DNA of 64,000 nucleotides, taken from Gymnorhina tibicen. Its lineage: Eukaryota > Chordata > Aves > Passeriformes > Artamidae. The number at the start of each line of letters is the position of its first letter. Position 1 is the first letter of the stretch. This document shows positions 21,451-33,205 of this stretch, one piece after another. The DNA is taken from assembly GCA_013399875.1 (NCBI GenBank), contig VXAZ01006775.1, positions 5,101,288 to 5,165,287 of the forward strand, written 5' to 3'. Under the pieces are notes generated by a model. That model was given only the letters and a program-made list of their open reading frames with translations. It had not been told where the DNA came from and did not search any database. Both the position numbers and the translations under genes were made by a program.

Positions 21451-22770
21451 GCTATTTATGCACTTAGAAGTAACTTGAGTAGCTTCTCAATTCCAGTGAC
21501 CAGAAACTAGAGCTGCAAACATTCACACTGGAAAAGGAAATAATGTAATTGACAGTAAATAATAATGGGAAGGTGTTATCACAGGAGGTTGTCCATTTGT
21601 CATCACTTTAAACACTTAAATAGAGATTAACTTTATTTTTACACAAATGAAAGAAAAAATTCATTGAATATTCATATCATATCAGGCAGAAATTTGGTTA
21701 TTGTTGGTCTTAAACTAATATTTCTAGGAGGATTGGCAAGGGCAGGAAATTCCATCAGTGATGTCACATGTTCAATTTTTAATAAATGTTCTTTCAGAAG
21801 AATAGCATCAGTGTTTTATCACTCATCATTTTCATGACTGAAAATACAGCGTTTTAATAGCAAACTTGTAAACAATAAATTAGTGCTTGATATACAGTCA
21901 AAAGAAGAAGAATTCAAACTTCAAAGAAACACCATTTCAACTACAGCAATGCATTCTCAGGTGCTTCTAAGCTACATTTCTTTGGACCAGTTTTTCATCT
22001 CTGTCCAACAGAGGTGTTAAAGATGTATTAGATTATTAAATTCACCAATCTGGCAGACATTTAAGAGGTATATTGATTACTAAACCAGTTACAAGATGAT
22101 ACTTAAAAGTCCCAGAAATAGTGAGCTGCAAAGCATTCTGAATTTCAGTGGAAGTGTGGGATCATAAGATTTACCCTCAGTTAGATGCAACTACCTTTTT
22201 TTTATGTCAAGAAGTCATATTCTTTAAAGAGTAATAGTGAAGAGCAGATAGCATTTATGTCCAAATAAAGTCATAATAATTTTCATGGCATCTACCTGTT
22301 TACAGTTCTGATTTCTGTCAAACAGAAATTGGTAGGAAAAGAATGGCCAGATGTTTATCATACAAATTTTCTGCTGGGTAGCAAGATGAGATTTTAACTT
22401 TTAGTTCCCCACAGAACTGTTTGTTACTAAATGTCATAGTTTCACCTCCTATTCTACTAGATTATGAAGCTGTGAAAATCAGAAAGTAACTGTCAAGTAA
22501 GACAAAAGATGGACACTGAATATGTGGGTGTAAATTGGCTGCTGACTTGTCTGATTAGACCTGTATTTTTCCGTTACTATTGGTTGCTCAACCCCCAACT
22601 CTCCAGACAAACCCAAACCAAATCAAAGTGTGTTATGATGAAAAACTGTACAAAAGCTGGATCTTCCTGTACATCTAGATTGGGTTTTAGCAACCAGCTG
22701 CTGATTCTGGCAGAGTTATTTTTTGGTAGCGAGAGACCATGTAAGAAAAATGCACCATTAAAATAAGAGC
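21451..22770. other. No recognised feature
   Basis: AT-rich sequence with no recognisable repeat. Frames 22509-22766 (plus) and 22577-22810 (minus) overlap on opposite strands and have no family match. Confidence 0.5.
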
Positions 22771-22774
22771 AGGA

Positions 22775-23820
22775 TGAAGTAATAACTGGTTTCAAACATA
22801 TTAAAGACAAGAAGGTGGTTTGAAGAAGTCAGCATGAGTTTATGAAGGGGAAATACTTGATCGAGCTGATAGCCCTCTATGATGAGATTGCAAACTCAAC
22901 AGATATTGCTTATCTTGACTTTAGCAAGGCTTTTCACCCTGTGCCCAACATTCTCATCAAGAAACTAAAGAAATGTGGACTAGAGAAGTGGACTCTGAAG
23001 CAGTTCAGAAGGTGGCTGAACTGCCAAGCCTGAAGGGTTGTGAACAGCAGCCACTAGTTGTGTACACCAGCAGTCAACACTGGAACTGATATCGTTTAGC
23101 GCATTCCTTAATGACAAGGATGTTAGGATGGAGCATACACTAGAAAGTTTGCATATGATCTGAAACTGAGAGGAGTGGTTGATAGACCAGGTGGTTGTGC
23201 TGCCATCCAGAAAAACCTCAGCAGACTGGAGAAATGGTCTGACAGGACCATCATGGTGCTCAACAAAGGGAAATGCCAAGTTCTGCCCCTGGGGAGAGTC
23301 AATCCCATGCACCAGGACTGGCTGGGGACTGAACAACTGGAAAGCAGCTTTGTAGAGAAGGACCTTGGGGTCCTGGTGGACACCAAGCTTACCATGGGAC
23401 AGAAAACTGTACTTGCATCAAAGAAAGCCAAGAGAATCCTGGCCTTTGTTAGGAAGAAAGTTGACAACAGGCAGAGAGACCTGACCCTTCCTGTATGCTC
23501 ATCCCTGGGGTGCTGTGTCCTTTTTGGAGCACCCAATGCAAGACAGATTGGATGACTCCAGAGAAGGACCATGAAGACAATTAAGGGATTGCAGCATCTT
23601 TTCAAGGAGAAGAAGAAGATGAGAGATGAGGCTGTTCAGCCTGGAGAAAAGAAGGCTTATGTAGGAGCTTATCACTGTGTATTCATATATCTGGTATTCA
23701 TATACCAGATACTAGAGAGTAAAGAGGATGGAGCCATACTCCTCTCAGTGGCATCCAGTGGAAGTACAGGAGGCAATAGGAATGAACTGAAATACAGTCA
23801 ATTCCATTTAAACACTTCCA
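22775..23820 (+). mobile_element. CR1 LINE reverse-transcriptase and 3' coding fragment (~1 kb)
   Basis: The longest continuous CR1 ORF2 piece in the window. The palm block appears as YLDFSKAFHPVPNILIKKL (frame 22842-23033). The catalytic box, normally KFADDTKL, reads KFAYDLKL at about 23143-23166, so one catalytic aspartate is lost. Downstream, frame 23175-23555 carries NKGKCQVLPLGR, then SFVEKDLGVLVDTKLTM and KKAKRILAFVRKK, the expected CR1 C-terminal order. The sequence continues through the GGCATCCAGTGGAAGTACAGG region and stops at TTCCATTTAAACACTTCC without its terminal tail. Frameshifts separate the blocks, so it is dead. Antisense frames of 118 and 160 codons are shadows. Confidence 0.9.
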
Positions 23821-24276
23821 GTTCTGTAATTCATTGAGCTGCCTTCCTGAAGCTATTATATTTATGCAGTGACAACAGGAATTTTAAATAAGCAAATTAA
23901 ATGCCTAATTTTTGGACCACAGGATAAAATGCACTCCATATAGATGAGCAGTCTTCCTCAAACTGATGTAATGATAATAAAACTATCTATCTACCTTTCT
24001 GCCTTATGATCTTGCTTATGCCTGATAGCACGTGTACCACACACACAAAAATAGTGAAACCTCCCTAAGGCATTAACCACTAAGGTACTGCCTATTTGCA
24101 TCAAAGAGAGTGTTTTTATTATTAGAGGAGCATTAATTCGAGAAAAGTGAGTTCTTGACTTCTCTTCCATAACTGTAGTATGAGCATGGCTGCTCCCTGA
24201 TTTTGAGGGCCTAGTCATTTTTCCATGCATGTCACGGGGAATTGTAGCCTTTTGAAAAATAATTCTGAACAACTAT
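23821..24276. other. No recognised feature
   Basis: AT-rich spacer between a CR1 and an LTR; the minus-strand frame 23991-24272 has no recognisable domain. Confidence 0.5.
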
Positions 24277-24700
24277 TGATGCCTTGGAGTGAGTACGTGA
24301 AAACAGAGGCTAGACAAGATGAAGAGAATAAAAGTGGGTATTTATTGAAGGGCCTTCAATAGGTACACCTTGGGCAGTCAGAAAGCTCCAAGAGGCTACA
24401 CCCAAGATGGACACTGGGTCACGGATTTTTCACACTTTTATAAGTTTGGTCCATTTGTATATCAGGGTTAATTCTCCAATTACAATTTCAGGTATTGATG
24501 TTATTACCCCAAGTTTGTTCCACCCTTCCAGAGGCTTAGTTTATGTATTTCAGGGCCTGGGACAACAATGTGTCCTTGAGTCTAGGCCCAGAGAGGATTT
24601 GTTATGTCTAACAGTAGCGAACAGGCTATGCGGAGTTTTAGAGTTACACACTAAACCAGTACAGGGTCTGAAAATATAAAAGCTAAATCCTAAGGCATCA
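24277..24700 (-). mobile_element. Solo LTR with TGATGCC/GGCATCA ends (copy 1, minus)
   Basis: The element begins TGATGCC and ends GGCATCA, a perfect 7-bp inverted terminal repeat; 424 bp. On the minus strand a TATA-like TTATAAAAG (about 24434-24442) precedes AATAAA (complement of TTTATT, 24342-24347). CTAT flanks both sides (24273-24276 and 24701-24704), a 4-bp duplication as in gammaretrovirus-like (class I) integration. A second copy of the family, in opposite orientation, lies at 26252-26696. Matching internal parts include GCTTTTATATTTT, GACATAACAAA, ATGGACCAAAC and GTCCATCTTGGG. The class assignment from a 4-bp duplication is an inference. Confidence 0.8.
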
Positions 24701-24704
24701 CTAT

Positions 24705-25934
24705 GAGGTGGAGTTACTTACTTTTTTCCCTAGTGATCCCTAAATTCTGCTAAGTCCTTAAATGGAAGTTCTTTTCTGTATATCTAATTAATTTTCTGGA
24801 TGTTCAGGTGAATATCAAACTATACAGAATTGTAATCAACACGGAAATGCAAATGAGAAACACAAATGTTCCATCATAAACCAATAAAAACAATTCAGTA
24901 TGTAACAGGTTGCCTTTAGCAGCAATTGCAGTACTTCAAAGTGAACACTGTGGAATAATGTGTAAAGATGTGTCCTTAGGCCTCAGAAATACAATCTATT
25001 ATTAGTTATCAAAATCATTAACAACTGTGCTGGTGCTGGTCAATAAAAATCATGTCAAAATTCCCAAGGTACTACTGACAGCGTTATCCAATATAATATT
25101 CTTCTTCTCTTAGCGTGGAAGAGATTTCAAAGTATTTGTTTTCCCAGCTGACAAGATACATAAATATGAAACTGAAACTGGAAAGTAGAAAGCAGCTGTT
25201 GATAGGAGGTAATATATGGCATGTGACTTCATGTGCAGACTTCAGTACAATTGTTTAAAATAAAACTGGCAGAAAGAGAAGAAAACAAGATTTATGGTGT
25301 GTGAGAGTTGAGAAATATTGCCTACACTGAAAGGAGAAATTCATTGCCTGTGGAGCAATGCAGTGAAGATGTTACAAAGAGAGCTTAACCATAAGTGATT
25401 AGTTTACATAAAAGAGCCTGATTTTGCTTATTAGGTTTCATTGAATTCCAAACATGTACAACAACTTACTGTATTTAAATATATTCTGCTATTAATTAGC
25501 TACTGAACGTGAATAGGAACACATTTTTGATGTGAGCCTAACTGGAAAGAAGATTTTATTCTTTCTTTGGTACAAGTTCACAGCTCCATTAAATTTCTGT
25601 CCAAGAGTCATGATCTTCTTAGTCATGTATTGCCAAAGGAAATAGTAGGCATATGCAGATTCATTGGCTAAGGCATATCTGTAACCTTGACATAAGGACA
25701 GGGTGGTCTCACAAAGGAGGGGACTTCATCCTCTCCCATAGGCTGCAGTTTGTTTTAGTTAGAGAAAAAAAGATCTTTTTAATGGATCCAGACCTGGAGA
25801 ATGACACATTGACTTGATCAAAATTTTATCAGAAATGGAAACACAAATGTCAGTGCCCCTCTGCAGATAAACAGATGACATTTTTTGGAGGTCCTGAGCA
25901 TGTGTGGAGGTAATGGTTGAAGGTGTGCTAAAGT
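24705..25934. other. Spacer between two inverted LTRs, no recognised feature
   Basis: About 1.2 kb of AT-rich sequence without retroviral internal motifs. This argues that the two flanking LTRs are independent insertions and not the ends of one element. Confidence 0.55.
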
Positions 25935-26032
25935 CTCTTAGGGGTCTGGAATGGTCTAGTGAAAGGCAGTGGGATAGGAACTTGATGATCTTTAAGGTCC
26001 CTTCCAAGTCGTTCTATGATTCTACGACTCTC
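25935..26032 (+). mobile_element. CR1 LINE 3' tail
   Basis: Shows TTGATGATCTTTAAGGTCCC, TTCCAAGTCG and TTCTATGATTCTACGACTC, the end of a CR1 with its octamer tail. Upstream similarity is faint, so only the last part is assigned. Confidence 0.7.
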
Positions 26033-26251
26033 TGAATTTGACCAGGAGTGGTTTATATTCTATGGGGAAGTTATGGGTAAGTAATTGTGTTGGTGTTCAG
26101 TTTACCTCCCTACTGGGTTCATAATTTCACAGATACCTGAATTTTAAAAAATTGATTTCTACCTTTCCTGTGGATCTTCATGTGACCAACGAAGTTAGAT
26201 CTGCTCCTTTTACAAGAGGAAATAAAAGGCAGCTCATATCAACCTTCATAC

Positions 26252-26696
26252 TGATGCCGTAGGTTTTAGCTTTTATATTTTGCAGATTCTGTATTCTCTG
26301 TATTCCTCGTGTGTAACTTTGAACTGTCTTGCAGCCTGTTAGCTGCTGTCCTCTCATGATAAGACAGACATAACAAAGCCTCTCCGGGCTTGCTCTTCAA
26401 GGACACTCAGGCTGCCCTAGGCCCAAATGTGTAAACCAGCATCTTGAGAAGGGGGGCAAGTTGGGGGGGGGGGTACCTTATTAGCTAAAGTTTAATTGGC
26501 GAATTTATGCTGATATGCAAATGGACCAAACCCATAACAGTGGGAAGAACTGGTGACTTGTCGTCCATCTTGGGGTCCGTTCTGGAAATAGCCTCTGGCT
26601 CCCCAGGGTGTACCTTTGAAGGCCTTTTAAATAAATATCACCTTTATTCCCTTACCCTGTCTGGTCTCTGTTTCCAGGTTGGCCTTTTAGGCATCA
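26252..26696 (+). mobile_element. Solo LTR with TGATGCC/GGCATCA ends (copy 2, plus)
   Basis: Starts TGATGCCGTAGG and ends TTAGGCATCA; 445 bp. AATAAA lies at 26630-26635. ATAC flanks both sides (26248-26251 and 26697-26700), a 4-bp duplication like copy 1. It aligns with copy 1 along its whole length in opposite orientation. A run of eleven G at 26463-26473 is a local peculiarity absent from copy 1. The plus-strand frame 26507-26725 lies mostly in the LTR and is not a gene. Confidence 0.8.
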
Positions 26697-26703
26697 ATAC
26701 TGA

Positions 26704-29190
26704 TAGACACATGAACACTGCATAGCAGCTGGGAACAAGAAGAGTGCCAATTCTAGTTTCAGTACAGAATAAGAAGTACAGAAGAATAAGAAGAAGAAGA
26801 GAAAAACTCCAAATAAGAATTTGCACAAAATACTTAGGCTTGTTATGCACTTTTTCTTCACTTTGGGATACAAAGACTATAAATCAGCATTTAGCTTTTC
26901 TACAGATGTATAGATTAGCTGCTGGTGAGTTGGTCTGGGGTAAGTTTCCTGTTAATATTATTAGATTGAGAAAGAATTTTAGGGATGGCTGATGTTGTCT
27001 TTGGCAAGCAAGTGTGACTCAACTCTGCCTTAAACCAAACCTTCTCTGAAGTGGAAGCTACAAAACAGTAGTAAATAGGATAGCAATGCTAAACAGGGCT
27101 TTAAATCAGGCTTAGCACTGTGCTGGTGTGGCTGTCTGGCTTCCCGGCAGCTCAAAACACTGGTTAAGGAAGTCAAACTTAAAACTTTAACCAAAGATAT
27201 GAATAGACATCCCTGATCACAGGGATTTATTGATTCACTTCTGGAGTCTCACTGGCAGAAAAGAAGGCATGAATGGAAGCACAGACTGCATATACATGGA
27301 TTTTGGCACCTTGCAAAACTGCGTTGTGCAGACCTTGTAGATATAATCTCTCCTGGACTAGATGCTGTGACTCCTCCTTTGGAAACAAGCAGCTGTATCA
27401 ATTGACTGTAAAGTGCTTAGACCTCTCACCTAGGGACTGTGAATTTACCCAGACATGTCCTGCTTGACACAAGGTCAGACAAGGAAATTTCACAGTAATT
27501 GAAAGTGATCAAACCCAGCTTCCAGATTTATGCAGTCCAAGGCTCTGTTCCAAGTGTTTTAGCTGATAATCCAAATGTTTTTCAGGCTAACATGACATTC
27601 AGGAAGTGGAGCTATAGGCTATCAATGAGACTGCAAAGGGAGAGGAGACAGTACTGAGGAGAGGAAATCCTTTCTCCGAAATTTGTCACAATATTTTTCT
27701 GGAGTTGCTAGAATACATTGAGGGTTGATTTATTGCTAGAATACTAAAATTAGAACACATTAACACCATGACCGCTAAGCCCTTTGGGAAGTTTTTGCAT
27801 TTATAAATGTTGTCCAGAACTTTCTTTCTCACCTTCTCAAAACATGTGCCGTGTGTCTTATGACTATTGGTTATACAAAAAGTTTGGTACTTGGACTGGA
27901 GGATCAGTAAGACTGAGTACACTTGAAGTACTCAGAATAGTACATGTATTGCCAGTACTACTTTTTTTCATGTTTCCAAGTTCTCCTTGATAGCCATGGA
28001 GAGCCAAAGAAGGCTATAGTCTCAGGGGTCAGTTATCTCTGAAACTTAGCAATATTCTATTTCTCATGAGAATATTTTCACCAGAGAGGAAGAAGGGTTA
28101 AAGAGCCTAAGAAAATCAATAGGATGCTTGACAGGAAAGTTATGTTCTTTAGAAGATGCATAATTTACAGACCTTGATCCTTTGTAAATATTTATTTCAT
28201 CGATTTTTCTCCCACACCCTTTACAGTTTCTTTATATATGCCTATCAGAAACCACTCTTATAGGCATTATTACTGCAAAAATGAAGTAATAACTGAAAAG
28301 CTTGATGCCAGAATACCACTAATTAAGGGTAATATGACTATATACCATTTCATAATTAACACCATACATAAATAAACTGAACTTTTTCACAGCCACACAT
28401 AATGTAAAATCTTTCTCAAATTATATTATTTTGCTTTCAGTGTTACAAAGACAAATATGATGTGAAAACATAATCACATCTAGTATTCATCCTCTTTTAC
28501 AGGAAAATAGTGTGGCTTAATTGAGATGAAATATATACAGTTGGTTGACCTCCATTTCACTTTAGTTTGTGGCTTCAGGTACTATTGAATCAGAATCAGC
28601 CATATATAAAATAGGTTGCATATAATATCTGCAAAAATAGTACTGAGATTGACACATGTAGCTCTTAGAAGTTAGGATACTAAATGAGGTTGCTTGGCCA
28701 ATTAATTTTGCCTTCTTTTCTCTATTCATTCTTGTACAACAATGATATTTTTCTCCTAAAGATTCCTCCTTTATTCAGTGCACAGGAATGGACAAGGCAC
28801 TCTTGAAATATTACAGTTCATTAAGAGAGAATCGTGCACCTAGACTGTGAAAAGGCAGGGGAGAGGACTAATGGGAAGCCATTATAAGAGGAGCGTTCCT
28901 GAGCTTAGCCATTGTGTGGGGACACAAGTGATATAGGATTCAGTCATTGGTCGGTAGTGTCAGATGCTTGAGCAAGTCCCAAAGGATTCTGCACCTCCAC
29001 AAAATACACCTGCATGCAGAAGAAATCAAGCCATAACAAATACAACAAATTTGACTTTGACAAATGTAAGGTAGTTATAACCTATTAGAAACAGGTTCTT
29101 CTAAAAATAAGTGCTAGGCTGTCTTAATAACAGAGCACTGTCAGTCTTGCTCCACATGCCATTATATTTATGTCTCTTTTATTTCTACAG
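26704..29190. other. No recognised feature
   Basis: Unique-looking AT-rich sequence. Short frames (26744-26992, 27273-27467, 27784-27990 plus) lack recognisable domains. Confidence 0.5.
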
Positions 29191-29243
29191 GTGCAGATAA
29201 AAACTGTAACATCAGATAGTGAGGTTCCACCATTGTACCAACT
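29191..29243 (+). other. Candidate 53-nt internal exon (unproven)
   Basis: A strong acceptor (TTTATGTCTCTTTTATTTCTACAG, a long pyrimidine tract) ends at 29190. A consensus donor GTAAGAA starts at 29244. Between them exactly one frame is open, reading VQIKTVTSDSEVPPLYQ; the other two have stops. The peptide is not recognised, and such acceptor-donor pairs arise by chance in intronic sequence. It may equally be a non-coding exon or nothing. Confidence 0.15.
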
Positions 29244-31519
29244 GTAAGAATACACTATTTACCCTGAAAAAACTTGTCTGAGTACACATAAAGAAAAATA
29301 TATATGGTATGACTGGCTAATGAAGGAAGATACTGACGGTCACCATCAGATAAATTCTGCTCCAAAATGCTTAATCCTGGTTATTGTCCTTTTTGACTAA
29401 AAGAAGAAATAAGACCACAGTTTGTGTGAGAGCTACAAATAATTAAGTGTTACATAGGACATCTACTCTCTTTGTACAATCAAGTCTCCTGAGCACAAAC
29501 ACAGTACCTAAAGTCTTTGAACTGTGGCATGTGTGGAGTGACCACAGAAGCCTGAAGAAGCAGTTTTTGAGAACCATCAGGGATCCTGACCTTCTTGGTA
29601 TGTAACTAACAGGAATGGCATATCTCCAAGGAAGATAAAATATTTTTGTCTGCTTTCTTTTTTTTTAAATTTTATTTCACAGAAACTTGCTAATTGAAAG
29701 CTAATTTAAGGCTAAGGAGTAGCAACATAATCTATTTGTCTCCTTCTATACAAATGTACAAATAAAGATACCTATAGGTGCAGAATTAACAGATCGATTT
29801 TGAAAAGTGAGCTGAGGTATCTTGATTTGCAGTACCACTTTTGTAAGCACCCTGAAAAGAGAGCTTTCAGAAAATGCTGACCATTTTTCTTCCTCTAGTG
29901 GTTCCCTTCAAGGCATCTCTTGATAGGTCCACAGGGAAAAATATACTTTAAATCATTACTCACTCAAGAAAATGTTGGTCATCATTCTTTTCTTGATTAA
30001 AGCCTCAAAACTGCATGTTAGACCTTAAAGATTTCTCTTTGTCCTCTTGGTGACTGAATTTATGTCAAAATTGTATTATCAAACATTTCCCTGACAAAAC
30101 AGGGTTTTGATCAATACAATGAATGTCAGATCTGCAATGCTAAGCTTAGGCAGATTTTTTTTTCACTTAGTCCTTTTTCCCCCCATAATATAAATGTATT
30201 TTTAATGAGTTTGTGCAGTGTTTTTTCTGTAAACTTTTCTGTGTTATTTAAGTTCAGATTTCCCCCGAGTCAGGTTTTTTTTAGCACTGCCTATAAAGAT
30301 TGCTTCATTTTTGATTTATTCATGGCCACAGCAAAACCATCTCACTTATGGGAAATACACTTCTGAGGAAATAATTTACATTATAGAAATTAATGAATTC
30401 CACTGTAGGGTTTAACTTCATAAATTGCTAAATCGGCAAATGTTCAAAAGTGCCAGGCAGTACAGTTCTGTGCTACCTGACCAGAGATGCATTTTGCACT
30501 GCTTTTCACGTATTCCCACGTAACCTCGTGTTTAGTTCCCCAAGATATTCTGCATCTGAGTTGTTCTGCTCATTCCTGTGTGGCTTTGGGGAAGAAAACA
30601 CAGCTAGATGCAGGTGTTATAACTCCTATTATCTTTCGCTGAAAAAAATTGGAGTTGTGTCTTCTGGATTGTTTGACCTTTATATACAGAGTGTGGAGAG
30701 GATTAATTACATCAGGGGGTTATTAACAATAGCCAGTTTATTGTCCAGCCAGCTGAACTTAGCAGTTTAAAAGGATATTTATCTTGAAGCCTCCCTTCTT
30801 TAGATGCAAGGCAGCTCTCTGCATTCTTATTTAAATGTGTTTTGCATAAAAGAGTCACTAGGCAAAAAGATACTCTTAGAAACAAGATTCAAACAATAGG
30901 ATCCTTGCTCTGGGAAGTATCTCAGTGCACATGGGAAAATTAAGAGTAAGTCTACCTGTATAACCATTAGCTCTGAGTCAATATTGGTAATTTTTTTTTT
31001 TAATTTTGAATTGTGTTATAGTAGTAAGAGCTAAATAAATGCATCAACTCTGACATTGACTACATCATTAACCCTGTGTCTTGCTTTTTGGTCCTACCTC
31101 CAAAATGACAAAATAGACATAGTCAAAGCATACACAGACAAAAAGCATAGTCAAGAAAATACAGGTGAAAACCAGCTTCTGCTGAAAAAGAAAAGTACCC
31201 TGGAAATCTTTAGTCCTGAGATTTATGAAATTAGGAATAAAGTGGAGATGGTCTATTTCATCATACACAATACAGAAGACATGTTTAAAATATCAGGAAA
31301 TGGGGATTGTGTTTGTTTGTTTGAGTTTTTGTTCATTTTTTTAAATTCTATTTTTCACAGAGACGAAAAATAACTGGATTGTGTGATCATTTGAAGAAGT
31401 TCTGGACATCTCCAAAACTGGGAAATTGTTGGATAAGGAATAATAGATAGTACTCGTGGTAAGCAGGAAGACAGCATCTAGAATCACCTTGTATGTGATT
31501 GATTTCTAATACTTCATAG
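29244..31519. other. No recognised feature
   Basis: AT-rich sequence. The two largest plus-strand frames (30450-30770 and 31056-31373, about 105 codons) have no known domain, no splice support and composition like their surroundings. Confidence 0.5.
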
Positions 31520-32240
31520 CAGGAACTCTGCAGACACCAAGGTCAATGAAGAAGGAGGGAGAGGAGTCACTCCAGGCAAAGCTTCCCCTGCAGTCTGTGG
31601 AGCAGACCATGCCATGGAGCAGATATCTATGCTATAGCCTGTGGATGACCCCATGCCAGAGCAGGTGGATGTGCCCTGCAGGAAGCAACACTGCGGGGAC
31701 AGCCCTGGAGTACACTCCTGTGAGGAACTGTGAGTGACCCGCATGGAAAGAGTCTTTTCCAGAAGAAATGCGTTCCACAGAAGGGAACCGCACTGGAGCA
31801 CTTTGTGAAGAACTGTAACCCTTGGGAAGGATCCATGTTGGAGAATTTTGTGAAGGACTGTATTCTGGAGCAGAGGAAGAGCTTGAAGAGGAAGGAGGGG
31901 CAGACATGAAGGATTATGAACTGCTACAAATCCCATTCCCATCACCTTGGACTGTTTGGTAGTAATGTTGAGCCTGAGAAGAAAGAAGGGGTGGGGTGAA
32001 GGTATTTTTAGATTTTTCCTTGTTTCTTACTACCCTCTCTCTTATTAATTGCCGATACATTAAATTAATTCACCAACTTGAGCCTGTTTTGCCCATAACA
32101 GGAACTGATGAGTGATCATCCTGTCCTTACCTCCACTCAGGAGCTTTTTGCTGTACTTTCTCCCTCTGTCCTGTTCAGGAGGCCAAGTGATAGAGTGGCT
32201 TGGTGGGCAGCTGGCAGCCAGCTAAGGTCAAGCCACCACA
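31520..32240 (+). mobile_element. ERVL-type LTR (plus strand)
   Basis: Matches a common avian ERVL-type LTR through its whole length: CTGCAGACACCAAGGTCAAT, a series of steps around GTGGAGCAG, then GAAGAGCTTGAAGAGGAAGG, GGGGTGGGGTGAAGGTATTT, CATTAAATTAATTCACCAAC, TTGAGCCTGTTTTGCCCATA, CTCCACTCAGGAGCTTTTTG, and the end GGTCAAGCCACCACA at 32240. A decayed 45-bp tandem step (GGAGCACTTTGTGAAG at 31795, GGAGAATTTTGTGAAG at 31840) is a family trait. The left end is not resolved. The minus-strand frame 31514-31945 (143 codons) and its neighbours are antisense artefacts. Confidence 0.8.
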
Positions 32241-32910
32241 GTAGTAAAGGACAATATTTCAGGGAAATCCTAGGTGACTACCATGAAAGATGTCTGCCAA
32301 TGGTTTTAAGTTCAAGTCAACTTTGTTGAACCAACTAATTCCGGAATGTGGAAATTATTTGTCTTATAATTGTAGTGATATGTGAATGCATGCTTAAGTT
32401 AATCCATTCTTACAAGAATAGAAAATCTATTAAGAAGCAGGTGTTTGAGATCTGTGGTATGGTCACAGAAAGATCCTGCGAGATCATTTAATTGAATTCT
32501 AAAAAGCCTAAGTATATTGCTGTTGCATATTCTATTAATTTTATAATTTTGTCCATTTTTCTTGATCAAATTGGTGCAATGCTGCCAATTTGGCATATGC
32601 TGACAATAGTTGTGTGTATTATAAATGTATTGTACTGGAATAGCTTAGAAAATCAATGATGATATTATATTAGCATACTACTAGCTGCTGACTCATGTCA
32701 TGACAGCGCAGTGCTGCATATTTTTGTGTACATTAGGGTATTCTGTTTGGAACTGACAGCTACTAGGATGTCAAGCCTGAAAGATGTGGAAGCGTGTTTA
32801 TTGGTATAAAAAATTAAATGCAGTAACATCAAATGGAAAATTTTCTAAATAGTTACTCATCCTGAATAGGAACATCCCCTTACCAGCAGTCCCTACACTG
32901 GAAAATCCTT
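32241..32910. other. No recognised feature
   Basis: AT-rich spacer between an LTR and a purine-rich tract; nothing assigned. Confidence 0.55.
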
Positions 32911-33008
32911 CAGAAAGAAAGGAAGAAAGAAAGAAAGGAAGAAAGAAGAAGAAAGGAAGAAAGGGAGAAAGGAAGAAAAGGAGAAAGGAAGAAAGAAAGA
33001 AAAAAAGG
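32911..33008 (+). repeat. Purine microsatellite (GAAA/GGAA)n
   Basis: About 98 bp of only A and G in GAAA, GGAA and AGAAG steps. The complement is read as F/S/L-rich frames (32798-33097 and 32893-33087 minus), which are artefacts. Homopurine mirror tracts of this kind can form triplex DNA; this is inference. Confidence 0.9.
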
Positions 33009-33164
33009 GCAATATTAGTAAAAAGAGATTCCAAGAAAAGATATGGCTGCAGGGTCCATGTTCTGGTTTTACAGGGGTGTTTAACAACCGCTTTCAAGTC
33101 CTTGAGTCCTTGTTTCTGGCAGTGAAGTCCTTCCTTTTGGCTGTCATTTTGGTAAGTCTAAGGT

Positions 33165-33205
33165 TCCCTTCCAACCATTTGAATGCTGATTCTAGCAAAA
33201 TGTAA
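33165..33205 (+). mobile_element. Possible CR1 3' tail remnant
   Basis: AAGGTTCCCTTCCAACCATT followed by GAATGCTGATTCTA resembles the last 40 bp of CR1. It is too short for certainty. Confidence 0.35.

Noticed and set aside
23123..23605. 160-codon minus-strand frame
   Set aside because: Antisense shadow of the CR1 reverse-transcriptase coding strand.
24277..26696. One transposon with 420-445-bp inverted repeats
   Set aside because: Each arm has its own complete TG...CA ends and its own 4-bp duplication, so each is a separate LTR; the spacer has no transposase-like sequence.
31514..31945. 143-codon minus-strand frame
   Set aside because: Antisense of an ERVL-type LTR whose plus strand is stop-rich; its S/P/L repeats follow the 45-bp LTR steps.
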